A DNA stretch of 28,337 bases from Acidaminobacter sp. GTDB lineage: Bacteria > Bacillota_A > Clostridia > Peptostreptococcales > Acidaminobacteraceae. This document shows, piece by piece, positions 16,832 through 23,780 of the stretch. The stretch spans positions 1-28,337 of the forward strand of contig WXFH01000033.1 in NCBI GenBank assembly GCA_009881125.1. Direction: 5' to 3'. Position 1 is the first letter of the stretch. Every line of letters starts with the position of its first letter. The notes beneath the pieces were generated by a model that was not told where the DNA came from, did not search any database, and worked only from the letters and a program-made list of their open reading frames with translations. The position numbers were made by a program, and so were the translations under genes.

Positions 16832-17698
16832 TTATACAGACGCGCGAAGCGCTTTTCTCAGCGCGGCGCCAAAGACGCCACGCACTGCCTCACGTTTAAA
16901 CGGCATAGTGCCCCTTCCGTTAAGTCGTTTGGCCACGACTTCGGAGAACAGGTCGCAGGCAGCCTCAATAGTGGCTTCATCCAGCGTCCTGCCTTCCAGG
17001 AAGGCTTCCAGTTCAGGTTCCCGCATGCCCGTCAGACCTATGGATCCGGACGCGACACACGCTTTATCAATGACACAGCCTTCACCCAGTTCAAGCGCTG
17101 CGGCAGCACTGAGTCTCGAAATCGCCAGCGCATTGCGCAGTCCCAGTTTTTCAAATTGCACATTGATCTGCGTTGCCCCCGGGCGCGGTATGACGATCTG
17201 GGTGATGATTTCCGACGCGCTGAGGTCCGCCTGACCTTTTCCTTTGAAGAAGTCCTTAAGTGCCACCGTTCTGCAGCCCTCAGGTGATACAATTTCCAGA
17301 ACTGCTTCCATGGCCAGCAGCGGCGGTACCGCGTCAGCAGCCGGCGAAGCGTTGGCAATATTGCCGCCTACGGTTCCCAGATTTCGAATCTGAGGCGCAC
17401 CCACAGATCTCGACGCTTCCCAAAGGCCCGGCATCTGCGTTCTGACTTGGTCAGAGGCCACTAATTCACTGTACTTGGCGCAGGCTCCAATAGCAATGTA
17501 GTCCGCTTCAAAGCGGATGCCACGGCACTCCGGCACGTCCGAAATATCGATGATGACCGGCTTCTTGTTGTGCTTCTCCCTGATCTTGACCAGCAGATCT
17601 GTGCCGCCGGCAATCAGCTCTGCCCTGCCCTCATTAGCCCTCAGCGCTTCCAGCGCTTCCTTCAGAGAATAGGCCTTGATGACTTTTTCCACTTTCAT
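16832..17698 (-). CDS. Molybdenum hydroxylase, FAD-binding subunit
   Basis: Flavin subunit of 288 residues, of CoxM/XdhB type. The FAD-binding signatures IAGGTDLLV (29-37) and VGAPQIRNLGTVGGNIA (99-115) are clear, and the C-terminal CO-dehydrogenase flavoprotein domain starts near residue 170. AGAGGTG precedes the ATG at 17698. It is the first gene of the hydroxylase-ade group. Only 29 bases separate it from the hairpin after the permease gene, leaving no room for a full promoter, so the group is probably read through from upstream. Confidence 0.92.
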   Translation of the reverse strand: MKVEKVIKAYSLKEALEALRANEGRAELIAGGTDLLVKIREKHNKKPVIIDISDVPECRGIRFEADYIAIGACAKYSELVASDQVRTQMPGLWEASRSVGAPQIRNLGTVGGNIANASPAADAVPPLLAMEAVLEIVSPEGCRTVALKDFFKGKGQADLSASEIITQIVIPRPGATQINVQFEKLGLRNALAISRLSAAAALELGEGCVIDKACVASGSIGLTGMREPELEAFLEGRTLDEATIEAACDLFSEVVAKRLNGRGTMPFKREAVRGVFGAALRKALRASV

Positions 17699-17727
17699 TC
17701 GCTATGACACCTCTTTCTTTTAGAAAA

Positions 17728-17762
17728 GAAAATGCCCCCTAGCAGCGCGCGGGGGCATTTTC
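17728..17762 (-). terminator. Hairpin between permease and hydroxylase genes (leaky terminator?)
   Basis: GAAAATGCCCCC (17728-17739) and GGGGGCATTTTC (17751-17762) form a perfect 12-bp stem. On the minus strand the stem itself ends ATTTTC and TTTTC follows. It looks like an intrinsic terminator, yet the next gene begins 30 bases later without space for a promoter, which suggests partial read-through. Confidence 0.8.
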
Positions 17763-17774
17763 CGGATACACGCT

Positions 17775-19082
17775 CTATGCGAAGATTTCCTTTAGGATAA
17801 ACAGCACAGCGAGTATATAGGTCACAATAGGAACATCTTTGGTTTTGCCTGTGAGCGTTTTGATGAGCGCATAGGAAACGATACCGAAGACAATACCTTC
17901 TGCGATAGAGTAAGCGAGCGGCATCATGATGATGGTCAGGAACGCAGGAATCGCTTCAGTGAAGTCCTCAAGATCGATTTCCTTGATAGGCGACATCATG
18001 AAGAGACCAACAATGATCAGGGCTGGTGCAGTTGCAGCGCCCGGAATCATGATGAAGAGCGGCGATACAAATAAAGCGACAAAGAAGAGACCTGCAGAGA
18101 CGAGTGCCGTCATACCGGTTCTTCCGCCTTCAGCAACGCCGGAAGCAGATTCAACATAAGTCGTGACAGTAGAAGTACCTACCATAGCGCCAAATGTAGT
18201 ACCGACAGCATCCGCGAAGAGCGCTCTTTTTACGCCAGGAAGTCTGCCGTTTTCATCCAGCATGTTGGCTTTAGTTGAGACGCCAATCAGTGTGCCGATG
18301 GTGTCGAACATGTCAACAAACAGGAACGTACCGAGAACGATCCACATATCCGCAGTCAAGATCTTGTCGAACTCGAACGCGAAGAGGGCCATTGGAGGCG
18401 GCGTGCTGAAAACGGATTCAGGAAGCTGCGCGACTCCAAGAGGAATTGCGAGTACGGTAGAAATAATAATACCTAAGAGAATAGCGCCTTTGACTCTGAG
18501 CGCCAGCAGGACGCCAGTGATGACCAGACCAGCCAGAGCAACCTGAGCATTGGCATTGCCGACAAAATCACCCAGCATCAGAGGAACGCCCTGACCTTGA
18601 ACGACAATGCCAGAGTTGTAAAGTCCAATAAAGGCAATGAAGAGACCAATACCGACCGATACGGCTTTCTTGATGTTCTGTGGAATACTGTCAATGATGG
18701 CTTCACGTACGTTGAAGAATGTTAGAATCAGGAAGATGATACCTTCGATGAATACTGCGGTGAGTGCGAACTGCCAGGAGTAGCCCATCGTCAAAACAAC
18801 GGTGTAGGCGAAGAAGGCGTTGAGGCCCATGCCCGGCGCGAGTACGAACGGCAGATTTGCGTAGAACGCCATGATCAGCGTCGCGACCATGGAAGAAAGC
18901 GCGGTCGCCGTGAAGACAGCGCCGAAGTCCATGCCTGCGTCAGCCAGAATCAACGGGTTGACGATCAGGATGTAAGCCATGGTCATGAATGTGGTGAAGC
19001 CAGCTAAAACTTCAGTTCTTGCGTTGGTGCCGTGCTCCGAGAGTTTAAAAAACTTCTCGAAAAATCCTGTATTATTGGTCAT
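17775..19082 (-). CDS. NCS2 purine permease, AzgA/PbuG type
   Basis: Inner-membrane purine importer of 435 residues with about 12-14 hydrophobic segments. FTTFMTMAYILIVNP (29-43) and PGMGLNAFFAYTVVLTMGYS are typical of the AzgA/PbuG branch of the nucleobase-cation symporter-2 family, whose known substrates are adenine, guanine and hypoxanthine. A G-rich ribosome binding site (GGGGGG) stands 8 bases before the ATG. It lies inside the purine locus, so uptake of the substrate for the pathway is likely. The exact base is not readable; xanthine is possible but usually belongs to the other NCS2 branch. Confidence 0.9.
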   Translation of the reverse strand: MTNNTGFFEKFFKLSEHGTNARTEVLAGFTTFMTMAYILIVNPLILADAGMDFGAVFTATALSSMVATLIMAFYANLPFVLAPGMGLNAFFAYTVVLTMGYSWQFALTAVFIEGIIFLILTFFNVREAIIDSIPQNIKKAVSVGIGLFIAFIGLYNSGIVVQGQGVPLMLGDFVGNANAQVALAGLVITGVLLALRVKGAILLGIIISTVLAIPLGVAQLPESVFSTPPPMALFAFEFDKILTADMWIVLGTFLFVDMFDTIGTLIGVSTKANMLDENGRLPGVKRALFADAVGTTFGAMVGTSTVTTYVESASGVAEGGRTGMTALVSAGLFFVALFVSPLFIMIPGAATAPALIIVGLFMMSPIKEIDLEDFTEAIPAFLTIIMMPLAYSIAEGIVFGIVSYALIKTLTGKTKDVPIVTYILAVLFILKEIFA

Positions 19083-19230
19083 TTTTCGTTACCCCCCATG
19101 ATTTGTAAAAAAGAGTCCTCTTTGCCTACCCTCCTTACCTCCGGAATTGTATGATGTGAAAAATGAAGAACCATAAAAAGCAGAATTGCGGCCTTGCTGT
19201 ATGAATTTGTATCGTGTGCTTCACTGTTGA
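19083..19230. other. Leader region of the purine permease gene
   Basis: This gene-free stretch lies between the terminator-like hairpin at 19231-19270 and the permease start. A small stem AAAGAG/CTCTTT followed by T residues on the minus strand is at about 19106-19122. Purine-rich Shine-Dalgarno-like blocks lie at 19128-19143. I looked for a purine riboswitch core and did not find one, and see no clear promoter. Confidence 0.4.
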
Positions 19231-19270
19231 TAAAGGAAAGCCCGCGGTGAATTCCTTCAGAATTCACCGC
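19231..19270 (-). terminator. Intrinsic terminator or attenuating hairpin after the AdeC-like gene
   Basis: GCGGTGAATTC (19244-19254) and GAATTCACCGC (19260-19270) form a perfect 11-bp stem with a CTTCA loop. On the minus strand an interrupted T run (GGGCTTTCCTTTA) follows. It starts 13 bases past the stop of the AdeC-like gene. Confidence 0.78.
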
Positions 19271-19282
19271 CTGGCTAATAAT

Positions 19283-21094
19283 TTATTTCACTGCACTTAG
19301 GATTTCAAAATTCTCAACGTCGACGATGCCCATGTCTGTGATCTTCCATTTCGGGCTGGTAGACAGTCCAAGGAAGGAAAGGTGCATGAACGGCGCGTGA
19401 ACTTTGCAGCCCAGTTTCGTTCTCGCGTTGTCTTCGAGTTCGCGGATTTTGACACTGACCTCATGCCCTGTCAGCTCGTCTGTGATCAGACCGCCAACCG
19501 GGAGTCTGAGCTCATCGATCACGCGGCCATTACTGACCAGCGCGATGCCGCCGCCAATTTCCTTGACTCTGTTCGCTGCGATTGCCATGTCGTTGTAGTT
19601 GGTCCCCATGACGAGGAGGTTGTGCGTATCGTGGGCAATGGATTCCGCCATGGCGCCGTTTTCGATGCCGAAGCCCTTCACGAAGCCTTTGCCAATGTTT
19701 CCGTTGCGCCCGTAGCGCTCAACACAGATGAGCGGCACGACGTCCTGCTTCATATCCGCCTGAACGACGCCATTTTTCACTGGAAGCTCTGCTTCCAGGG
19801 CATCTGACAAGTTCTGGTCAGGAATGAGCCCTATAACGTTAACGGTTGCCTTTGAGCCTTCCGCCTTGATTTCAAGGTCTGCAGCCGACAGAGTCTTGAA
19901 CTTGACGGAGTTCTTTACGCTCTCCGGATAAGTGTATTTTGGAATGTCGATCAGCATTTGACCATTGGCCGCAACCAATTTGCCATCGATAAACACCGCG
20001 TCGACAACCATGTTCTGAAGGTCGCTGATGACCGCGATATCCGCCAGCTTGCCGGGAAGCAGCGCGCCCCGGTCTTCAAGCTTGAAGTATGTCGCCGGAT
20101 TGATGGTGACCATCTGGATGGCTTCCACCGGATTCACGCCCTGAGCAATAGTTCGCTTGACGATTTCATTCATATGGCCGAGCTTTTCAAGATCCTCTGC
20201 GACCATATCATCCGTCGCGAGCACGGCTCTTCTCGAATCCATTTTTTCTTCTGTGATGGCACGGATACATTCTGCCATGTTCTTTTGGGTAGAACCTTCA
20301 CGCATGAAGACGTAGACGCCCTGGCGAAGCTTTTCAACAGATTCAGCCTTAGTCGTCGTTTCGTGGCAGGAGCACGTACCGCCGGCGGCGATAATATGCG
20401 CTGCCAGCTCACGGCCAAACAGATCAGGCGCGTTGCCGTCTACCACTTTGCCAATGCTTCTCGCGTAAGTTGTAGAGGCGACGAGATCTGTAATGATCTC
20501 AGGCGTGTTGTTGTAGACGTGCTTCGCGTTGCTGAAGCCCTGCAGCTCGCCTATGCCAATGATGTTTGGATAGTTCAGCAGGTCCGCCATGTCCTTGGAT
20601 GTGATATCCACGCCCGCTGTTTCCAGCGACGGACAATCCGGTACCAATGATGGCACGACCAGGCTGACGTGGTTCGGAACAACGCCGGCTTCGTCCGCCA
20701 TGGCTTTCATGCCGACGCCGCCAAGGGCGTTTCCAATCTCGTGGGGGTCAGCGACCAGAGTCGTTGTTCCGGAAGGAATTGAAAGCCTTGAAAACTCCGA
20801 AATGGTCAGCATGGAGCTCTCAAAGTGCATATGTGAATCAATAAATCCCGGCGCGAGATAACGGCCGGATACGTCTATCACGAGTGTCTTGGGTCCGATC
20901 AGCTTGTCTGAGTCACAGACGCCGAGAATGTATTTTCCCTTGATGGCAAGGTCGGATTTATAAATTTCTCTCGTGATGACGTTGACAATATTACCGTTCA
21001 GAAGGACGACGTCAGCGAATTCGAAATCACCCATCAGGGCATCGATCATCTGGCGGTACTCCATTGCTTGTTTGATCAGCTTTGGATCCATCAT
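19283..21094 (-). CDS. Divergent adenine-deaminase-like amidohydrolase of the BMC locus
   Basis: A 603-residue relative of AdeC. It keeps GFIDSHMHFESSM (His88, His90), ADPHEIGN, the likely bridging Glu183, His244 in SCHETT, TDD (294-296) and IAHDTHN. It has lost two AdeC features: DGHGP is DGNAP, replacing a probable metal-ligand His by Asn221, and TDDRHP is TDDMVA. Metal site and substrate pocket therefore differ, and a canonical adenine deaminase is present 5 kb away. Its place next to the shell genes suggests a pathway step other than adenine deamination; 4-aminoimidazole deaminase is my preferred guess. AAGGTGGTG precedes the double ATG at 21094. It follows the BMC-P gene by 18 bases. Confidence 0.85.
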   Translation of the reverse strand: MMDPKLIKQAMEYRQMIDALMGDFEFADVVLLNGNIVNVITREIYKSDLAIKGKYILGVCDSDKLIGPKTLVIDVSGRYLAPGFIDSHMHFESSMLTISEFSRLSIPSGTTTLVADPHEIGNALGGVGMKAMADEAGVVPNHVSLVVPSLVPDCPSLETAGVDITSKDMADLLNYPNIIGIGELQGFSNAKHVYNNTPEIITDLVASTTYARSIGKVVDGNAPDLFGRELAAHIIAAGGTCSCHETTTKAESVEKLRQGVYVFMREGSTQKNMAECIRAITEEKMDSRRAVLATDDMVAEDLEKLGHMNEIVKRTIAQGVNPVEAIQMVTINPATYFKLEDRGALLPGKLADIAVISDLQNMVVDAVFIDGKLVAANGQMLIDIPKYTYPESVKNSVKFKTLSAADLEIKAEGSKATVNVIGLIPDQNLSDALEAELPVKNGVVQADMKQDVVPLICVERYGRNGNIGKGFVKGFGIENGAMAESIAHDTHNLLVMGTNYNDMAIAANRVKEIGGGIALVSNGRVIDELRLPVGGLITDELTGHEVSVKIRELEDNARTKLGCKVHAPFMHLSFLGLSTSPKWKITDMGIVDVENFEILSAVK

Positions 21095-21112
21095 GTCGGC
21101 TGTGTCACCACC

Positions 21113-21403
21113 TTATTTTTTATGGTCGAACAAATCCGTCCGGATGTCCACACCGTCTATAATTCCAACGATAGCGGCATCTATGGAGGATTTTGGTTTG
21201 TTGGCGGCATTTCTTGAAGCTGTGCCTGTGGAATACATGACAAACTCCCCGATACCTGCGCCTACTGTATCCACAGCAATAAACGGCTCACCGACCGGTT
21301 CTTTGTCAATGTTGACAGGCTGAGTCAGAAGAAGCTTGCTCCCGACAAGGCCTTCCTCTTTTCGCGTTGCGACTATGGTACCTATGACAATGGCTGTTCT
21401 CAC
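21113..21403 (-). CDS. BMC pentameric vertex protein (EutN/CcmL family)
   Basis: Caps the twelve vertices of a microcompartment shell. The 96-residue length and the sequence TIVATRKEEGLVGSKLLLTQ at the N-terminus, then FIAVDTVGAGIGEFVM and IDAAIVGIIDGVD, are typical of pfam03319 proteins. The start codon is GTG at 21403, with AGGGGAG seven bases upstream. It is the only vertex protein in the window. It lies between the flavoprotein-like gene and the AdeC-like gene in the same operon. Confidence 0.95.
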   Translation of the reverse strand: MRTAIVIGTIVATRKEEGLVGSKLLLTQPVNIDKEPVGEPFIAVDTVGAGIGEFVMYSTGTASRNAANKPKSSIDAAIVGIIDGVDIRTDLFDHKK

Positions 21404-21430
21404 CTGTAATCTCCCCTAACGCTTGGCGTA

Positions 21431-22321
21431 CTACCTTTTGTCTACGATCTCAACACCCATTGACTTTGCCAGATCCTTCGCGAGAGGTGTGATAATCATA
21501 CCCTTTTCAAGCACGATTTGCCGGCTTGAGGCAGGAAGCGCTCTGAGCCAGGATTCTGTGACCACGCGCGTCTGACCGTTCAAAGCTGGTTGCCCTGACG
21601 CAGCGGGTCTGGCCGTCGAAGATGGCGCTGTTTGGGCAGCTGCGGTCCGTACAGCATTTTCGCGCTGTGTCCCCGTTCTGGTCCTCTCCGCGCCAGCTCT
21701 GCTGTTTCTCATGGATCCCAGCGGATCCCGCATCAGAACAGTGTCGTAATCGTGGTGTTCAATCATGGCAGCGCCATAGTCAGCAAGGGTTTTGATATGG
21801 CTTTCCATGACCTTCTTCATCTTTGGATTGCCATCTATGGAGAACCAGGCATGCCGAATCGAATCTGTGTTGGCTATAACCCGAACGTTTTGCAGCAAGA
21901 ACTGCCACAGCAGCATGGAAGGAAAATCGTCCTGAATGCCTACTGCAACTTTTGCCAAGGTATTCTGCGTCAGGTTCGGGACTATGACCACATCTGTCCC
22001 TCGCACCAGGCCCTGCACACCTTCGTAACTATCTCCGGTGATCAGACGATACGGCTGCAGCGTTTCTTCAACGCGCGCCCTGCCTACAAGGTGCTCTGCC
22101 GCTTTTGACATGACCACCGTGAGCAGGTAACCGCTTTCTCTCAATTTGACCAGGCTGTTAAAGGCGCTGTCCATTGAAATATCGCTGCCTAAGAGCAGGA
22201 CAGTAATTTTTCTGTCCTTCAGATCCGAAGCTTCGAGATCGATCGGTTTAACGGTCGAACCTTCAAACACCGGGAGCGCCATGTCCTGAAAGACTTTTTT
22301 CATAAGCTCTTTATTGGACAA
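21431..22321 (-). CDS. Flavoprotein-fold BMC accessory protein
   Basis: A 296-residue protein whose residues about 37-205 resemble the flavoprotein (UbiX/LanD/DpaB-like) Rossmann fold: KITVLLLGSDISMDSAFNSL, then TDVVIVPNLTQNTLAKVAVG, the typical flavin-site loop with NTLAK. A Ser/Ala/Thr-rich linker (about 215-250) follows, and then a conserved-looking end, KGMIITPLAKDLAKSMGVEI. I recall similar ends in other BMC accessory proteins (EutT/EutQ-like), so the tail may be a targeting or shell-interaction module. The start is TTG, with GGAGG seven bases upstream. It lies between shell genes. The catalytic role is unknown; FMN or prenyl-FMN binding is plausible. Confidence 0.72.
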   Translation of the reverse strand: MSNKELMKKVFQDMALPVFEGSTVKPIDLEASDLKDRKITVLLLGSDISMDSAFNSLVKLRESGYLLTVVMSKAAEHLVGRARVEETLQPYRLITGDSYEGVQGLVRGTDVVIVPNLTQNTLAKVAVGIQDDFPSMLLWQFLLQNVRVIANTDSIRHAWFSIDGNPKMKKVMESHIKTLADYGAAMIEHHDYDTVLMRDPLGSMRNSRAGAERTRTGTQRENAVRTAAAQTAPSSTARPAASGQPALNGQTRVVTESWLRALPASSRQIVLEKGMIITPLAKDLAKSMGVEIVDKR

Positions 22322-22368
22322 TGTGATACCTCCCTATCAGGGCTGATCTGTCAGCCGCTGTCCCTGTT

Positions 22369-22644
22369 CTATGCGTTTCCGAGAATGACGCGCTCAACTT
22401 CAGAGTGCGGTCTAGGAATAACGTGGACGGAGAACAGTTCGCCAACGCGGGCAGCAGCGTCAGCACCGGCGTCCGTAGCAGCCTTAACAGCGCCGACGTC
22501 ACCTCTGACCATAACTGTAACGAGACCAAAACCGATCTTTTCATAACCAACGATCGTGACATTTGCTGCTTTAACCATGGCGTCTGCTGCTTCAATTGCG
22601 CCTACGAGACCTTTAGTTTCGATTAATCCCAATGCCTGACTCAT
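22369..22644 (-). CDS. BMC-H hexameric shell protein (PduA/EutM-like)
   Basis: Canonical single-domain shell protein (pfam00936) of 91 residues that tiles shell facets as hexamers. It begins [20 protein letters not shown], contains [20 protein letters not shown] (about 33-52), and ends in [14 protein letters not shown]. The pore loop after the Val-rich strand follows the FGLVT pattern. AGGAGG stands before the ATG. It is the most canonical of three BMC-H paralogs in this operon and probably the major facet protein. Confidence 0.96.
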   Translation of the reverse strand: MSQALGLIETKGLVGAIEAADAMVKAANVTIVGYEKIGFGLVTVMVRGDVGAVKAATDAGADAAARVGELFSVHVIPRPHSEVERVILGNA

Positions 22645-22680
22645 GTTTTTTTCCTCCTCAAATGTGTGTTTTTAAATTGC

Positions 22681-23106
22681 CTAAGCGCGACGGGCGCTCA
22701 ATTCCGGGGTTGATGCTTCAGCTGAAGCGTCCTGGGCATTTTCGTCCTCAGACACTTCAGTTTCTGCCGATGGTTCCGGCTGAGCTCCCTCTTGAGACGT
22801 TTCCGTTTTGTTTTTTCTGAACATTTCAATAAGTTTATCCACATCAGAATGCGGACGTGGAATGACGTGGGATGATATGACTTTGCCAACTGCGCTGGCA
22901 GCCATGACCCCTGCGTCCACCGCCGCCTGCACCGCAGCGACTTCGCCTGCGATACTGACTGTCACGCTGATGATCTTGTCGACGCCAATGACTTTCTCTA
23001 CACCGACGCACTGAACATCCGCTGCCTTAAGCGCCGCGTCAAGTGCCGCCGCCGCAGGCGTCAGACCTACAGATTCAATTAAGCCAAGTGCTCCTCCGGA
23101 TCTCAC
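22681..23106 (-). CDS. BMC-H shell protein with acidic C-terminal tail
   Basis: A BMC domain fills residues about 5-90 ([37 protein letters not shown]). A further 50 residues follow that are rich in Glu, Ser, Ala and Thr with almost no hydrophobic residues, probably disordered. The insertion-free core implies a normal hexamer; the tail could face the lumen or cytosol and bind cargo or other shell parts. The start is GTG at 23106 with GGAGG seven bases upstream. It sits between the 114-residue unknown protein and the canonical BMC-H gene. Confidence 0.92.
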   Translation of the reverse strand: MRSGGALGLIESVGLTPAAAALDAALKAADVQCVGVEKVIGVDKIISVTVSIAGEVAAVQAAVDAGVMAASAVGKVISSHVIPRPHSDVDKLIEMFRKNKTETSQEGAQPEPSAETEVSEDENAQDASAEASTPELSARRA

Positions 23107-23133
23107 ATTAACACCTCCATGGGACGTATTCGG

Positions 23134-23478
23134 TTACTTGAGACGACCAAGCAGCTCGTCAAGCGACACTGCCCGACCATGGACGACGTTTGCGTTCTTT
23201 GCGCTTGCCGGTTCGACTGTTTTCGATGGCGCAGAGACCCGGGATTGAGACGTTAGGCTCTCGAGGTCCGTGCGTCTGCCGTTTTTGTCACCGCCACCAT
23301 CGGCCGCCTGTCCTTTTTTGTTCAAAAGCTCAGACAGCATAGCCGCATGGCGTTCTGTCAGATGTGAGCCGCTTGAGGCCTTCACGGGCGACTTAACGCC
23401 AGGAGAAGATTCCGCAAGGTCTTTGGCACACTTTTGAACTATATGGTCCATGATTTGTTTCGTCAAAATATTTGCCAT
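23134..23478 (-). CDS. Unknown 114-residue BMC-locus protein with helical ends (scaffold candidate)
   Basis: I recognise no family. The N-terminus ILTKQIMDHIVQKCAKDLA (about 4-22) would form an amphipathic helix like BMC encapsulation peptides. A second helix (LTERHAAMLSELLNKK, about 40-55) and a C-terminal one (VSLDELLGRL) are separated by Ser/Gly/Lys/Asp-rich linkers without hydrophobic core. This looks like a flexible bridging protein with several short binding helices. GAGGTG lies before the ATG. It is embedded between two BMC-H genes with gaps of 14 and 27 bases, so it is expressed with the shell. A cargo adaptor or assembly scaffold is inference. Confidence 0.78.
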   Translation of the reverse strand: MANILTKQIMDHIVQKCAKDLAESSPGVKSPVKASSGSHLTERHAAMLSELLNKKGQAADGGGDKNGRRTDLESLTSQSRVSAPSKTVEPASAKNANVVHGRAVSLDELLGRLK

Positions 23479-23492
23479 TTCAACACCTCACA

Positions 23493-23759
23493 TCAGTTGA
23501 AGAGCATGTCCATGCCTTCTTCAGGCCGCGGTATTACGTTGATGCCAATCACTTGCCCTTTGCTGCCTGCTTCTTCTCGGGCGGCTTCGACAGCTGCTTT
23601 GACAGCTGCGACATCACCTTCGATGATCACCGCGACGACGCCCGAGCCGACAATATTAAAGTCTTTGACTACGACGTTGGCTGCTTTGACCATGACATCC
23701 GCAGCGTAGATGGCGGCGACCAGGCTCCGGACTTCAAAAAATCCGAGTGCTTTCTTCAT
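23493..23759 (-). CDS. BMC-H shell protein, divergent paralog
   Basis: Single BMC domain of 88 residues beginning ALGFFEVRSLVAAIYAADVM, with IVGSGVVAVIIEGDVAAVKA in the centre and INVIPRPEEGMDMLF at the end. The pore region reads GSGVVAV rather than FGLVTV, so pore chemistry should differ from the canonical paralog. Residues 63-69 (EEAGSKG) are unusually charged for this position. The ATG is at 23759 with a suitable purine-rich site. It is the first shell gene of the run, 21 bases after the UbiD gene. Confidence 0.93.
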   Translation of the reverse strand: MKKALGFFEVRSLVAAIYAADVMVKAANVVVKDFNIVGSGVVAVIIEGDVAAVKAAVEAAREEAGSKGQVIGINVIPRPEEGMDMLFN

Positions 23760-23780
23760 ATGTTATGCCTCCTCCAACGC

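Noticed and set aside
19079..19267. A 62-codon minus-strand frame before the permease gene
   Set aside because: It runs through a terminator-like hairpin, has no ribosome binding site and shows no recognisable protein pattern.
19083..19282. Purine riboswitch upstream of the purine permease
   Set aside because: The region lacks the conserved core and loop pairs of the guanine/adenine aptamer on the minus strand; only a terminator-like stem and purine-rich blocks are seen.
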